From Gillisella vitis (GTDB taxonomy: Bacteria > Pseudomonadota > Alphaproteobacteria > Rhizobiales > Rhizobiaceae), in NCBI RefSeq assembly GCF_001541345.2, contig NZ_LMVL02000003.1, forward strand, positions 806,001 through 870,000: 64,000 nucleotides of DNA, written 5' to 3'. A program made the translations under genes and the position numbers. The notes under the pieces were generated by a model. It was not told the DNA's origin, made no database searches, and was given only the letters and a program-made list of their open reading frames with translations. This document shows positions 45,998 through 55,701 of this stretch, piece after piece. Position 1 is the first letter of the stretch, and each line of letters begins with the position of its first letter.

Positions 45998-46924
45998 TCA
46001 GCCCTTGGCGACAGCCGCCACTTCAGCGGCGAAATCGCTTTCTTCCTTCTCGATGCCTTCACCCAGCAGCAGGCGGGCGATGCCGGTGATTTCGATCGGC
46101 GCGCCGACGTCCTTTTCGGCTTCCTTGAGGGCAGCAGCAACGGTCAGGTCGGGGTTGATGACGAAAGCCTGCGACAGCAGGGCAACGTCTTCGAAGAACT
46201 TGCGCATCCGGCCTTCAACCATCTTTTCGATGATGTTGTCCGGCTTGCCCGATTCGCGCGACTGCTCGATGAACACATTGCGCTCGCGTTCGGCAACAGC
46301 GGCATCTACTTCTTCAGCGCGCACGGCCAGCGGATTGGTGGCGGCAACATGCATGGCGATCTGACGGCCGATGGTGTTGAGAGCGTCCTTGTTGCCGGTC
46401 GACTTCAGGGCAACCAGCACGCCGAGTTTGCCGAGGCCGTCCGATACAGCGTTGTGAACGTAGGTGGCGACCACGCCGTCCTCAACCTTCAACTGGGTTG
46501 CACGGCGAAGCGCCATGTTCTCACCGATCGTCGCAATCGCATCCTTGATCGAATCAGCAACCGTCTTGCCGGTGGCTGCATAGTTTGCAGCATTGATTGC
46601 GTCGACAGTGCCGTCGGTGGAAAGTGCTACGGCAGAAATGCCGCGAACCATGTCCTGGAAGGCGTCGTTGCGGGCAACGAAGTCGGTTTCGGAATTCACT
46701 TCGACGACAACGGCGGTGGTGCCGGCGCTGGCAATACCGATCAGGCCTTCGGCTGCGGTACGGCCGGACTTCTTGTCGGCCTTGGCAATGCCCTTGGCGC
46801 GCAGCCAGTCGATGGATGCTTCCATGTCGCCGCCGTTTTCAGCCAGCGCCTTTTTGCAATCCATCATGCCTGCGCCGGTCTTTTCGCGCAGTTCCTTCAC
46901 CATTGCAGCAGTGATCTCGGTCAT
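45998..46924 (-). CDS. tsf: Elongation factor Ts
   Basis: The nucleotide exchange factor for EF-Tu. The 308-residue protein begins [27 protein letters not shown] (UBA-like domain), followed by [15 protein letters not shown] (EF-Tu contact) and a C-terminal module with [22 protein letters not shown] precedes the ATG at 46924; the frame is open upstream to 47281 but that part is the rpsB-tsf spacer. It is co-directional with rpsB. Confidence 0.97.
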   Translation of the reverse strand: MTEITAAMVKELREKTGAGMMDCKKALAENGGDMEASIDWLRAKGIAKADKKSGRTAAEGLIGIASAGTTAVVVEVNSETDFVARNDAFQDMVRGISAVALSTDGTVDAINAANYAATGKTVADSIKDAIATIGENMALRRATQLKVEDGVVATYVHNAVSDGLGKLGVLVALKSTGNKDALNTIGRQIAMHVAATNPLAVRAEEVDAAVAERERNVFIEQSRESGKPDNIIEKMVEGRMRKFFEDVALLSQAFVINPDLTVAAALKEAEKDVGAPIEITGIARLLLGEGIEKEESDFAAEVAAVAKG

Positions 46925-47018
46925 TGTTTGCCTCTTTGTCTGTTCAGGGGCGGGCCAAAGGACAGATGCCTGAAACCGGCGCCCGGATTGGGCACGACTT
47001 GTACCCGGAAATGTTACA

Positions 47019-47043
47019 GCGTGATGAAATTGGGTCATCACGC
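47019..47043 (-). other. Hairpin in the rpsB-tsf spacer
   Basis: GCGTGATGA (47019-47027) and TCATCACGC (47035-47043) form a perfect 9-bp stem with a 7-base loop. There is no U-tract. It lies about 95 bases upstream of the tsf start and may affect processing or translation of tsf mRNA. Confidence 0.55.
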
Positions 47044-47088
47044 AAACGGGGAAACCGCAAGGCGGCTCCCGCAAAAGGGAAGCCATCC

Positions 47089-47131
47089 AAAAGAGCGGGC
47101 CGCCGCACAGCCTGACGCTGACGGGCGGCCC
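47089..47131 (-). terminator. Probable attenuator or terminator after rpsB
   Basis: GGGCCGCC and GGCGGCCC (47097-47104 with 47124-47131) pair; on the minus strand GCTCTTTT follows. It lies some 50 bases after the rpsB stop and could reduce read-through into tsf. Confidence 0.6.
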
Positions 47132-47183
47132 ATCAATCTTTTGTCGAAGGCGGGGCAAGCCCGCCTTCCTGCATCCGATGGCA

Positions 47184-47951
47184 TCAAGCCTCGGCAGAGC
47201 CTTCCAGAGCCGGCTCGATAGGAGCTTCGACCATGGCGCCGATATCACGGCCAGACGAACCCTGCTGACGAGCGATACCATCGATGGCAGCGCGCGAGAT
47301 CAGGTCGCAGTAGAGAGCGATGGCGCGCGAAGCGTCGTCATTGCCCGGGATCGGGTAATCGATCAGGTCCGGATCGCAGTTCGAGTCGATGATGGCAACG
47401 ACCGGAATGCCCAGGCGCTTGGCTTCATCGATAGCGATCTTTTCCTTGTTGGTGTCAACGATCACCATCAGGTCAGGGGTGCCGCCCATGTCGCGGATAC
47501 CGCCGAGAGCCTTGTCAAGCTTTTCGCGTTCGCGCTCAAGGTTCAGACGTTCCTTCTTCGTGAAGCCCTGGGCTTCCGAATTCAGGATTTCGTCGAGCTT
47601 GCGCAGGCGCTGGATCGAGTTTGAAATGGTCTTCCAGTTGGTCATCATGCCGCCGAGCCAGCGGGAATTGACGTAATACTGGGCCGAACGCTTGGCAGCA
47701 TCGGCGATCAGGTCAGAGGCCTGACGCTTGGTGCCGACGAACAGAACGCGACCGCCACGGGCAACCGTGTCAGAGACGACCTGCAGGGCGCGCGACAGCA
47801 TCGGTACGGTCTGAGCCAAGTCGATGATGTGAATGTTGTTACGATCGCCGAAGATATACGGCTTCATCTTCGGGTTCCAGCGATGTGTCTGGTGGCCGAA
47901 GTGAACGCCAGCTTCCAGAAGCTGACGCATGCTAAAATCAGGCAATGCCAT
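47184..47951 (-). CDS. rpsB: 30S ribosomal protein S2
   Basis: A 255-residue small-subunit protein. It begins [35 protein letters not shown] and contains [13 protein letters not shown] and the [27 protein letters not shown] signature. AAAAGGAG precedes the ATG at 47951; the frame is open 49 codons further but this is the untranslated leader. First gene of the long minus-strand cluster, with a probable housekeeping promoter upstream. Confidence 0.97.
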   Translation of the reverse strand: MALPDFSMRQLLEAGVHFGHQTHRWNPKMKPYIFGDRNNIHIIDLAQTVPMLSRALQVVSDTVARGGRVLFVGTKRQASDLIADAAKRSAQYYVNSRWLGGMMTNWKTISNSIQRLRKLDEILNSEAQGFTKKERLNLEREREKLDKALGGIRDMGGTPDLMVIVDTNKEKIAIDEAKRLGIPVVAIIDSNCDPDLIDYPIPGNDDASRAIALYCDLISRAAIDGIARQQGSSGRDIGAMVEAPIEPALEGSAEA

Positions 47952-48075
47952 GCCTTTTCTCCTTTTCCGGTTGAACCCCCGTGAAGCAAACAGCGTCTTT
48001 TTCAAAACGCCACCGGGCGGAACGGACCGGATGTCTCCCGGCCTATCCCAAGCTTCACGTGTGGAATGCCGGTCG

Positions 48076-48104
48076 CCATAGAACGATTTGATGGCCAAGG
48101 CAAG
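48076..48104 (-). promoter_or_regulatory. Probable sigma-70-type promoter of rpsB
   Basis: On the minus strand CTTGCC (48104-48099) and CTATGG (48081-48076) are separated by exactly 17 bases, close to the rhizobial CTTGAC-N17-CTATAT pattern. This would give a leader of about 120 bases before rpsB. Confidence 0.5.
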
Positions 48105-48132
48105 TGTAGGGCCAAGAAAAAGCCTGCAATTG

Positions 48133-48951
48133 CTACTTTTGCGCCTTGCAGGCTGTCGGTGGCAGCAATTCCAACTTGGAAAGCTTGCCTGTCAGGACAA
48201 CATCACCGTAATCCAGCGTCAGATCCCGCGTCACCCCATTGTCATAGAGATCGAAGGACTGGGTATAGACTGGCAATTGATCGCCATTCGACTTGTCGTC
48301 GTAATAGGCGATAGCGACCGGCCAATAGGTACGGCCCGACAGGGGGTCCTTGGTATCGCTCGTCAGCTTTTTCGATGTGCCCAGCACCGTTGTGGTCAAA
48401 TAGCTCTTGTCGCCGTCTTCCGTGCCATCAAACACACGAGCCTCGAAGAAGCGATTGCCCTTCCTGGCCCTGTCGATCATATCGAGCATATGTTGCGCCG
48501 GGAATCGCGCCGAGGCCATTTCCAGCTCCTTCTTCTGCGGCTCTTTCAACTCGATACGCAGACCATCGGTTTTTGCCGCAGCGGCCCCTTTGACATCCTT
48601 GTCCAGCTTATCGTCGGTGAAACTTTTCGATTCGAAATCGAACCGTCTGGCTGCCATGTCCTCGAAAGTCCGAACCTGCTGGTCGGTGACGCTGACCTGA
48701 TCGCCGGTCTCGATTTTGGTGACGAATCGGAAGCTGGTGGAATAACCGTCACAGGCCGAACCGTTGAACTCATAGACCATCCGGCCGCTCATATTGTCGA
48801 CGCCGGACTGGTCTGTCGCCTTTTTCAGCTGGATATCATAGGTGGCGCGATGTGGCGCAAGATCGCCTACAGCCTGCGGATCGACCTTCACGGATGTCAC
48901 CGCGGTGTTTGCCGTCAATGCCATAACAAGGGCCAAGGTCAACTGCGGCAT
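48133..48951 (-). CDS. eipB: Cell envelope integrity protein EipB (DUF1849)
   Basis: A 272-residue periplasmic protein of the EipB family, a beta-spiral protein first characterised in Brucella, where loss weakens the envelope. The N-terminal hydrophobic segment ([17 protein letters not shown]) is the signal peptide. The conserved disulfide pair is present: Cys67 in [10 protein letters not shown] and Cys268 in PPTACKAQK near the C-terminus. Conserved strands include [17 protein letters not shown] and [20 protein letters not shown]. It is divergent from ridA and lies next to the promoter of rpsB. Confidence 0.9.
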   Translation of the reverse strand: MPQLTLALVMALTANTAVTSVKVDPQAVGDLAPHRATYDIQLKKATDQSGVDNMSGRMVYEFNGSACDGYSTSFRFVTKIETGDQVSVTDQQVRTFEDMAARRFDFESKSFTDDKLDKDVKGAAAAKTDGLRIELKEPQKKELEMASARFPAQHMLDMIDRARKGNRFFEARVFDGTEDGDKSYLTTTVLGTSKKLTSDTKDPLSGRTYWPVAIAYYDDKSNGDQLPVYTQSFDLYDNGVTRDLTLDYGDVVLTGKLSKLELLPPTACKAQK

Positions 48952-49075
48952 CGATATTCTCCTGTTGCGGTCTGGCTTGATGCTATAAGAACTGAGTTGT
49001 CAAAAGCGAGGCGCTTACGCAACTTGCCTGAGTTTATCACCACGTTTCCGTTTTCATGCTAGCTGGGATTTGATC

Positions 49076-49546
49076 ATGTCCGACACTATCGACAGCCGCC
49101 TTGCCGCCCTTGGCATTACCCTGCCCCAGGCCGCAGCACCTGCTGCCAATTATGTACCCTATGTCATCAGCGGCAACCTGCTTTATCTCTCCGGCCAATT
49201 GCCAATGGAAGCCGGCAAAATTGCCGTGACCGGCCTGGTCGGCAGCGATGTGGACCTGGCTTCGGCCCAGCGCGCCGCAGAACTGTGCGCCATCAATATT
49301 CTGGCCCAGGCAAAATCGGCGCTGGACGGCGACCTTTCCCGCATTGTCCGAGTCATCAAGCTCAACGGCTTCGTGGCCTCAGGCCCCGGCTTTACCGATC
49401 AGCATCTGGTGATCAACGGCGCTTCCAACCTGATCGCCTCGGTGCTGGGTGAGGCTGGCAAACATGCGCGCGCCGCCGTAGGCATGGCCGCCCTGCCGAT
49501 GAACGCCGCTGTCGAGATCGATGCCATCCTGGAGATCCGCCTGTGA
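49076..49546 (+). CDS. RidA family protein
   Basis: A 156-residue member of the YjgF/YER057c/UK114 superfamily, of the subgroup that includes YjgH- and RutC-like proteins. Archetypal RidA deaminates reactive enamine/imine intermediates made by PLP enzymes. The segments YVISGNLLYLSGQLP, VGSDVDLASAQRAAELCAINILAQ and GMAALPMNAAVEIDAI fit. Without an alignment I cannot say whether the arginine essential for deamination is kept. The start is the ATG at 49076. Its stop overlaps the GTG start of the GDPD gene by four bases. Confidence 0.85.
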   Translation: MSDTIDSRLAALGITLPQAAAPAANYVPYVISGNLLYLSGQLPMEAGKIAVTGLVGSDVDLASAQRAAELCAINILAQAKSALDGDLSRIVRVIKLNGFVASGPGFTDQHLVINGASNLIASVLGEAGKHARAAVGMAALPMNAAVEIDAILEIRL

Positions 49547-50268
49547 CGGATGCCAGCTGGATCAAAGAAACGCCGGTTGCCCATCGCGGCTTTCACGACC
49601 AGAACAAGCTGGTCTGGGAAAACACCCTGTCGGCCGCCGCCCGCGCCATAGAGGCCGGCTTCGCCATCGAATGCGACCTGCAATACACCACGGACAGCGT
49701 ACCGGTGGTGTTTCACGACGACGACATGCAGCGTCTGTGCAACATGACCGGCGACGTGCGCGCCCGTACCTCGGCAGAACTGAAAATGATGTCGGTCGGC
49801 GGTACAGCCGACAAGGTGCCGACGTTGCGGCAATTGCTCGATCTGGTCAAGGGCCAGGTGCCACTGGTCATCGAGCTGAAAGGCCGGCTCGGCGACGACG
49901 AGGGCTTTGTCGAAGATGTGCTGGAGGTTCTCACCAGCTACCAGGGCAAAGTCGCGCTGATGAGCTTCGACCATCATCTTTTGAAAGAGTTGAAGGCCAA
50001 TGATTGCCCCTACCCGGTCGGACTGACCGCCGAGGGCGCCAAGCCGGAAAACTTCTTTGTCCATGACGAGGCCATGCATCTGGGTCTGGATTTCATCTCC
50101 TATTGCGTCGCCCATCTGCCCAACAGCTTCATCGAAGCACAGCGGCAGAAAAACATTCCAGTGATCACCTGGACGGTGCGGGATGAAATCATGCGCGCTC
50201 ACACCTATACTTATGCAGATCAGATGACGTTTGAAGGCTTTGACCCACGCGAGACCGTGGCATCATAA
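49543..50268 (+). CDS. Glycerophosphodiester phosphodiesterase family protein
   Basis: A 241-residue GDPD-fold (TIM-barrel) enzyme, probably cytosolic, that hydrolyses glycerophosphodiesters to glycerol-3-phosphate and an alcohol. The catalytic pieces are AHRG (13-16), ENTLSA, IECDLQYTTDSVPVVFHDDDM with the metal-binding acids and second histidine, and VIELKGR. It starts with GTG at 49543, overlapping the ridA stop. It is translationally coupled to ridA and followed after 17 bases by a GNAT/DUF482 gene. Confidence 0.88.
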   Translation: MTDASWIKETPVAHRGFHDQNKLVWENTLSAAARAIEAGFAIECDLQYTTDSVPVVFHDDDMQRLCNMTGDVRARTSAELKMMSVGGTADKVPTLRQLLDLVKGQVPLVIELKGRLGDDEGFVEDVLEVLTSYQGKVALMSFDHHLLKELKANDCPYPVGLTAEGAKPENFFVHDEAMHLGLDFISYCVAHLPNSFIEAQRQKNIPVITWTVRDEIMRAHTYTYADQMTFEGFDPRETVAS

Positions 50269-50285
50269 CCTTGTAATGGAGTGGC

Positions 50286-51494
50286 ATGACACAAGAGGTC
50301 ATCATTCGGGTTGAGCAGTCCTTCAAGGCCATCAACCAAAGCGCATGGAACAGGCTTTCCGGTGCCGCCAAGGCATCGGGAGGCGAAGCCTATAATCCTT
50401 TCAACAGTTGGGCCTATCTTTCGGCTTTGGAAGAATCGGGCTCTGCCACCGCCAAAACCGGCTGGCTTGGTCATCATCTGCTGATGGAGGATGGCGACGG
50501 GCTATTGCTTGGTGCCATGCCCTGCTATCTCAAGAGCCATAGCCGGGGTGAATATGTGTTCGACCAGGGCTGGGCCGATGCATTCGAGCGGGCGGGCGGG
50601 CAATATTATCCGAAATTGCAAGCCTCAATTCCGTTTACGCCAGCGACCGGCCCGAGGCTAATGGTTGCAGATGGCGTCGAGCCGGAAAGCGCCCGAGCAT
50701 CGCTGGCCGCCAGTTTTGCGGAAATATCCCGCAAGCTCGGCGTCTCCTCGGCCCATGCGACCTTCCTGCCGGAAAACGAGCTCGAGCATTTCGAGGATGC
50801 GGATTTCCTGCACCGGCTGGATCAGCAATTCCACTTCATCAACCAGGGCTACGCCAATCACGACGCCTTTCTGGAAACGTTGGCGTCGCGCAAACGCAAG
50901 GCCCTGAAGAAAGAGCGGCGGGCGGCGCTGGAAAACGGCATTACCATCGATTGGCTGACCGGCAGCGACCTGACCGAAGCAATCTGGGATCAGTTTTTCA
51001 CCTTCTACATGGATACCGGCAGCCGAAAATGGGGCAAGCCCTACCTGACCCGGCAATTCTACTCGCTGATCGGCGAGCGCATGGCTGAGGACATTCTGCT
51101 GGTGATGGCCAAACGTGATGGCCACTATGTGGCGGGCGCCATCAACTTTATCGGCGAGGATACGCTGTTCGGTCGTCATTGGGGCTGTAGCGAAGATCAC
51201 CCCTTCCTGCATTTCGAGGTCTGCTACCATCAGGCCATCGACTTTGCCCTGGCCAAGGGGCTGAAAAAGGTCGAAGCGGGCGCGCAGGGCGAGCATAAGC
51301 TGGCGCGCGGCTACCAGCCGGTTACCACCCATTCCGCCCATTACATCGCCCATCCGGGCCTGCGCCGGGCCATCGCCGACTATTTGGAACGCGAACGCGA
51401 AGAGGTGGAGCACATCGGTGCCTATCTCGGCGAACATACGCCGTTTCGCAAGGGCGAGCGCCAGCCGCGCGACGGCGAGGAAATTGATGGCTGA
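50286..51494 (+). CDS. GNAT-fold DUF482 (peptidoglycan biosynthesis-like) protein
   Basis: A 402-residue protein of the DUF482/COG3146 group, a double-GNAT fold distantly related to Fem-type aminoacyl transferases. Function unproven. Conserved stretches are YNPFNSWAYLSALEESGSA, GPRLMVADG, KRKALKKERRAALENGITI, GRHWGCSEDHPFLHFEVCYHQAIDFA and EAGAQGEHKLARGYQPVTTHSAHYI. It is the third gene of the ridA-GDPD-DUF482 run and precedes the HIT gene. Confidence 0.88.
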   Translation: MTQEVIIRVEQSFKAINQSAWNRLSGAAKASGGEAYNPFNSWAYLSALEESGSATAKTGWLGHHLLMEDGDGLLLGAMPCYLKSHSRGEYVFDQGWADAFERAGGQYYPKLQASIPFTPATGPRLMVADGVEPESARASLAASFAEISRKLGVSSAHATFLPENELEHFEDADFLHRLDQQFHFINQGYANHDAFLETLASRKRKALKKERRAALENGITIDWLTGSDLTEAIWDQFFTFYMDTGSRKWGKPYLTRQFYSLIGERMAEDILLVMAKRDGHYVAGAINFIGEDTLFGRHWGCSEDHPFLHFEVCYHQAIDFALAKGLKKVEAGAQGEHKLARGYQPVTTHSAHYIAHPGLRRAIADYLEREREEVEHIGAYLGEHTPFRKGERQPRDGEEIDG

Positions 51495-51546
51495 CCTTGC
51501 TTGAGAGGTGAGAAGCAGAATAGACAGGACCCGGTAACGGAGACAG

Positions 51547-51975
51547 ATGATGACCATTTCGGCCTATGATCCAGACAATATTTTCGCCAAGATTCTCAAG
51601 GGCGACATCCCCTCAATCAAGTTCTATGAGGATGACGACGCGCTGGGCTTCATGGATGTAATGCCGCAAGCGCCGGGCCATTGCCTGGTGATTCCAAAGC
51701 AGGGATCGCGCAATCTGCTTGACGCCGATCCGGCTGTGCTGGCGAAACTCATTGCAGTCGTGCAGAAACTGGCCGTTGCCGTCAAACAGGCCTTCGATGC
51801 CGACGGTGTCTATGTGGCACAATTCAACGAGCCTGCCGCAGGCCAGACCGTGTTTCACCTGCATTTCCACGTCATTCCCCGCCATGACGGTCAGCCGTTG
51901 AAGCCGCATGTGGGTGGCATGGAAAATATCGACGTGCTGAAGGCCAATGCCGCGAAGATTATCGCAGCATTATAA
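51547..51975 (+). CDS. HIT family hydrolase
   Basis: A 142-residue histidine-triad nucleotide-binding protein of the Hint branch. The triad is His104, His106 and His108 in QTVFHLHFHVIPR. Such enzymes hydrolyse phosphoramidates of AMP or dinucleotides. DNIFAKILKGDIPS near the start is typical. Two adjacent ATG codons (51547, 51550) follow GGAG; either may be used. The last bases overlap the 3' end of the convergent azlD-like gene by six bases. Confidence 0.9.
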   Translation: MMTISAYDPDNIFAKILKGDIPSIKFYEDDDALGFMDVMPQAPGHCLVIPKQGSRNLLDADPAVLAKLIAVVQKLAVAVKQAFDADGVYVAQFNEPAAGQTVFHLHFHVIPRHDGQPLKPHVGGMENIDVLKANAAKIIAAL

Positions 51976-52302
51976 GACAAACAAACCTGCCGCCAAAACA
52001 CCGAGCGACACCAGAACGCCAACGATGATCCGCTGACCGGCGAGCAGGAAGGCTACAAAACCGACGCCTGTGGCCGTGAGCCGCAGCCAGAGCGGCGAAT
52101 GTTCGAGTGTGCCGGTCGGAAAGACGATCAGCTTAGCCGTCACGGCCATGACCAAGGCCGTGGCAACCGCCCTCACCCAATAGAGCGGCTCGGAACCTTC
52201 CTGAAGGCGGTTTCCGGCCAGCACGCCCAGCCAGCGCCAGAGATCGGTCGCCAGCCAGCCCGCGACGATGATAACCAGATAGGGCCAGAACTCCGCCATC
52301 AT
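51970..52302 (-). CDS. AzlD domain-containing membrane protein
   Basis: A 110-residue inner-membrane protein with about four hydrophobic segments, of the AzlD family. It pairs with AzlC to export branched-chain amino acids or analogues, as BrnFE does in Corynebacterium. Its start overlaps the stop of the azlC-like gene by four bases. It converges with, and slightly overlaps, the HIT gene. Confidence 0.85.
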   Translation of the reverse strand: MMAEFWPYLVIIVAGWLATDLWRWLGVLAGNRLQEGSEPLYWVRAVATALVMAVTAKLIVFPTGTLEHSPLWLRLTATGVGFVAFLLAGQRIIVGVLVSLGVLAAGLFVL

Positions 52303-53075
52303 AGCTCCTCCGACAGGGTTTCAACTGGCTGAATATCCGAGGGTTCATGGCTTCGGCGGCGGATTTGCCGGTCGATCAGATAGGCAATGCTGCCCCCACC
52401 CAGGCCTGCGATCAGGATGTCGAAACCTGGGGCTGCCAATGCCAGCAGCGGGCCGGAGACGATGCCGATCACGAAGGCGATCTTCACCACCCGCTGCTTG
52501 CCGGTCGCCCAGATCGAGGCGACGAAATAGACCGGCGTGAGAAAAAACAGCAGACCGGCGACAAGCGGCGGCAGGCTGGAGACAAGGCCATAGCACGCAC
52601 CGACCAGAATGGTGTTGACCGCGACCAAAGTCAGGCCGAAGCCTGCGAAAAACGCCACCCGCCCTTCCCGTGGCACGGTCTTCAGATTGCCCATCGCATA
52701 GACCCAGGCGGTAATGGCGACGAAATGCGAAAGGAACAGCAGGAGCCAGGTCGGGGTGCGTTGGCTGCGCATTTCCGGCACCAGCGAGGCAACCATCGGC
52801 ATCATCCGGATCGAGGAGAGCGACACGGCCAGAAAACAGGCCAGCAGATTGGCGCCGCTCGACATCATGCCGATCAGTATCATCTTGGCCGGCAAGGCCC
52901 AGATGATCACCGTCATGAACATCGCTTCATTGCGGCTGACGCCGCTTTGCAACGCGAAGGCGCTGAAACCGACAAACGAGACCATGAGGATAATCGCCGG
53001 CAGGCTGAAAAGGCCGCGCATGCCCGTGAAGAACCAGCGCAACTGGCTACGGTCGGCAAGAAGGAGAGATGACAT
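52299..53075 (-). CDS. AzlC family branched-chain amino acid exporter subunit
   Basis: A 258-residue inner-membrane protein with about seven hydrophobic segments, the large subunit of an AzlCD/BrnFE-type exporter. Family segments include ILMVSFVGFSAFALQSGVSRNEAMFMTVIIWALPAKMIL and LSSIRMMPMVASLVPEMR. The start at 53075 (MSSLLLADRSQ) was preferred to the in-frame codon at 53111, which adds an unconserved leader. It forms a two-gene operon with the AzlD-like gene. Confidence 0.87.
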   Translation of the reverse strand: MSSLLLADRSQLRWFFTGMRGLFSLPAIILMVSFVGFSAFALQSGVSRNEAMFMTVIIWALPAKMILIGMMSSGANLLACFLAVSLSSIRMMPMVASLVPEMRSQRTPTWLLLFLSHFVAITAWVYAMGNLKTVPREGRVAFFAGFGLTLVAVNTILVGACYGLVSSLPPLVAGLLFFLTPVYFVASIWATGKQRVVKIAFVIGIVSGPLLALAAPGFDILIAGLGGGSIAYLIDRQIRRRSHEPSDIQPVETLSEEL

Positions 53076-53142
53076 AAGATTTCCAGCAAAAGTCGAAGCG
53101 TTACAGCGCATTGCGTTGAAAAATCAGCGCTTCCGCTCATGA

Positions 53143-53169
53143 CAATGCCGGGCAAACTGCCCGGCATTG
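53143..53169 (-). terminator. Stem-loop downstream of clpA
   Basis: CAATGCCGGGC (53143-53153) and GCCCGGCATTG (53159-53169) form a perfect 11-bp stem around AAACT, about 35 bases after the clpA stop. There is no clear U-tract, so it may stabilise or process the 3' end rather than terminate alone. Confidence 0.6.
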
Positions 53170-53204
53170 ATGCTGTCAAAAATTTGACCGTTCTTCCAAA
53201 AGAA

Positions 53205-55691
53205 TTACTTCTTTTTCGGCACCTTTGGCACCGTGGTTTTCTTGGCAACCGGCTTAGCCTCTTTCAAGGCTTCAACTTCCGGCTCAGCCTTGGCGACTTT
53301 TTTAGCCTTGGAACGCGGCTTGGCGATGACCTCGCCATCATCGGGCACCACGGCGGCAATTTCAGCTTCCTTCTTCGGCTTGACCGGCGCTGCATCGGCA
53401 ACGCAGTCCAGCGTCAATTGCTCGTCGCCATCCTTGGTGACAGTGCCGACCTTGACGATCCCGCCCTTCTTGAGCTTGCCAAACAGGATCTCATTGGCCA
53501 AGGGCTTTTTGATATGTTCCTGAATGACGCGGCCAAGCGGCCGAGCACCCATTTTCTCGTCATAGCCACGCGTCGCCAACCAGGCAACAGCCGGTTCCGA
53601 CAGGTCGAACGTGATGCCACGTTCCGAAAGCTGAGCTTCCAGCTGCATGACAAACTTCTGCACGACCTTGTGGATGACCTCGCTTGGCAGCGGGGCGAAC
53701 GGAATGATCGCATCCAGACGATTGCGGAATTCCGGTGTGAACAGACGATTGATCGCCTCTTCATCCTCACCGCTGCGCTTGGAAGAGCCAAAGCCGATCG
53801 CCGACTTGGCCATTTCCGATGCGCCCGCATTGGTGGTCATGATCAGGATCACATTGCGGAAGTCGATCTTCTTGCCATTATGGTCGGTCAGCGAGCCGTG
53901 GTCCATGACCTGCAACAGGATGTTGTAGATGTCAGGATGGGCCTTTTCGATTTCGTCCAGCAGCACGACGCAATGCGGATGCTGATCGACACCATCAGTC
54001 AGCAAGCCACCCTGATCGAAGCCGACATAGCCGGGAGGCGCACCCAGCAGACGCGACACCGTATGACGCTCCATATATTCAGACATATCGAAGCGCAGCA
54101 TTTCGACGCCGAGCGACGCAGCCAATTGCTTGGCAACCTCAGTCTTGCCGACGCCTGTTGGGCCGGAGAAGACGTAGGAGCCAATCGGCTTGTTGGGTTC
54201 ACGCAGCCCTGCCCGTGCCAGCTTGATCGCCGTAGACAAGGCGTCGATGGCATCGTCCTGACCGTAAACGACAGAGCGCAGTTCCTTGTCGAGATTGGCC
54301 AGAACCAATTCATCGTCCTTGGATACGGTCTTGGCCGGAATGCGCGCCATTGTGGCGATGGTGACTTCGATTTCCTTCTCGGTGATCAGCTTGCGGCGCC
54401 GCGAGGCAGGCAGCAGCATTTGCGCGGCCCCCGTCTCGTCGATCACGTCGATCGCCTTGTCTGGCAGCTTGCGGTCGCTGATATAGCGGGCCGAAAGCTC
54501 GACAGCCGTCTTGATCGCCTCGTTGGTATAACGCAGCTTGTGATATTCCTCGAAATAGGGCTTCAGGCCCTTCATGATCTCGATGGCATCATCGATGGAA
54601 GGCTCGTTGACATCAATCTTCTGGAACCGGCGCACCAGCGCCCGGTCCTTCTCGAAGAACTGCCGATATTCCTTATAGGTGGTCGAACCGATGCAGCGGA
54701 TGGCGCCAGACGACAAAGCAGGCTTCAACAGGTTGGAGGCGTCCATCGCCCCGCCGGAGGTGGCCCCTGCGCCAATCACCGTATGAATTTCATCGATGAA
54801 CAGCACGGCGCCCGGATAGTCTTCCAGCTCCTTGACCACTTGCTTCAGGCGTTCTTCGAAATCACCGCGATAGCGCGTACCGGCCAGAAGCGTGCCCATA
54901 TCGAGCGAAAAGATCGTCGCATCGGCCAGCGCCTCAGGCACTTTCCCTTCGACGATCCGCTTGGCCAGGCCCTCGGCAATCGCCGTCTTGCCCACACCGG
55001 GATCGCCGACGTAAAGCGGATTGTTTTTTGAGCGGCGGCACAGGACCTGAATTGTACGGTTGACCTCGTCGTGACGGCCGATCAGCGGATCGATGCGTCC
55101 CGTCTTGGCCTTTTCGTTGAGGTTGACGCAATAGGCCTTGAGGGCTTCCGGCTGCTTCTTGGCCGGACCTTCCTCCTGCTCACGCGGCGGCTTCTGGCTG
55201 GCTTCGCTCTCTTCCTCGACACCGCGGGGCGGACGAGGCTGGGATGTGCCGGGACGCTTGCCGATACCATGAGAAATATAGTTGACCGCGTCATAGCGGG
55301 TCATTTCCTGTTCTTGCAGGAAGTAAGCCGCATGGCTTTCACGCTCGGCAAAGATCGCCACAAGCACATTGGCACCCGTCACTTCTTCCCGACCGGAAGA
55401 CTGGACATGGATGACAGCCCGCTGGATGACCCGCTGGAAGCCGGAGGTGGGTTTGGAATCCTCATCATAGCCGGTCACCAGATTGGCCAACTCATTATCG
55501 ACGTAATCGCTCACCGTCTTGCGCAGCGTATCGAGGTTCACATTGCAGGCGCCCATCACGGCGGCGGCATCGGCATCATCGATCAGTGCCATCAGCAAAT
55601 GTTCAAGCGTCGCGTATTCGTGGTGGCGCTCATTGGCAAAAGTCAGTGCCTGATGCAGCGCCTTTTCCAGGCTCGGAGAAAATGTTGGCAC
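53205..55691 (-). CDS. clpA: ATP-dependent Clp protease ATP-binding subunit ClpA
   Basis: An AAA+ unfoldase that feeds proteins to ClpP. The 828-residue protein has the Clp N-domain (about 1-145), D1 with Walker A GDPGVGKT and Walker B VLFIDEIH, D2 with Walker A GPTGVGKT and Walker B VVLLDEIEKAHPD, and the IGF-type ClpP-docking loop (IGFGSS). After the D2 domain there is an unusual C-terminal tail of about 70 residues rich in Lys, Ala, Pro and Val. It lies downstream of clpS, its adaptor, after ten bases. Confidence 0.96.
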   Translation of the reverse strand: MPTFSPSLEKALHQALTFANERHHEYATLEHLLMALIDDADAAAVMGACNVNLDTLRKTVSDYVDNELANLVTGYDEDSKPTSGFQRVIQRAVIHVQSSGREEVTGANVLVAIFAERESHAAYFLQEQEMTRYDAVNYISHGIGKRPGTSQPRPPRGVEEESEASQKPPREQEEGPAKKQPEALKAYCVNLNEKAKTGRIDPLIGRHDEVNRTIQVLCRRSKNNPLYVGDPGVGKTAIAEGLAKRIVEGKVPEALADATIFSLDMGTLLAGTRYRGDFEERLKQVVKELEDYPGAVLFIDEIHTVIGAGATSGGAMDASNLLKPALSSGAIRCIGSTTYKEYRQFFEKDRALVRRFQKIDVNEPSIDDAIEIMKGLKPYFEEYHKLRYTNEAIKTAVELSARYISDRKLPDKAIDVIDETGAAQMLLPASRRRKLITEKEIEVTIATMARIPAKTVSKDDELVLANLDKELRSVVYGQDDAIDALSTAIKLARAGLREPNKPIGSYVFSGPTGVGKTEVAKQLAASLGVEMLRFDMSEYMERHTVSRLLGAPPGYVGFDQGGLLTDGVDQHPHCVVLLDEIEKAHPDIYNILLQVMDHGSLTDHNGKKIDFRNVILIMTTNAGASEMAKSAIGFGSSKRSGEDEEAINRLFTPEFRNRLDAIIPFAPLPSEVIHKVVQKFVMQLEAQLSERGITFDLSEPAVAWLATRGYDEKMGARPLGRVIQEHIKKPLANEILFGKLKKGGIVKVGTVTKDGDEQLTLDCVADAAPVKPKKEAEIAAVVPDDGEVIAKPRSKAKKVAKAEPEVEALKEAKPVAKKTTVPKVPKKK

Positions 55692-55701
55692 GGTCAGATC
55701 C

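Noticed and set aside
45881..47221. A 446-codon plus-strand open frame over tsf
   Set aside because: Antisense shadow of tsf; glycine/histidine-rich reading with no domain.
53139..55031. A 630-codon plus-strand open frame
   Set aside because: It is antisense to clpA, whose AAA+ motifs are unmistakable; the plus-strand protein has no recognisable domain or ribosome-binding site.
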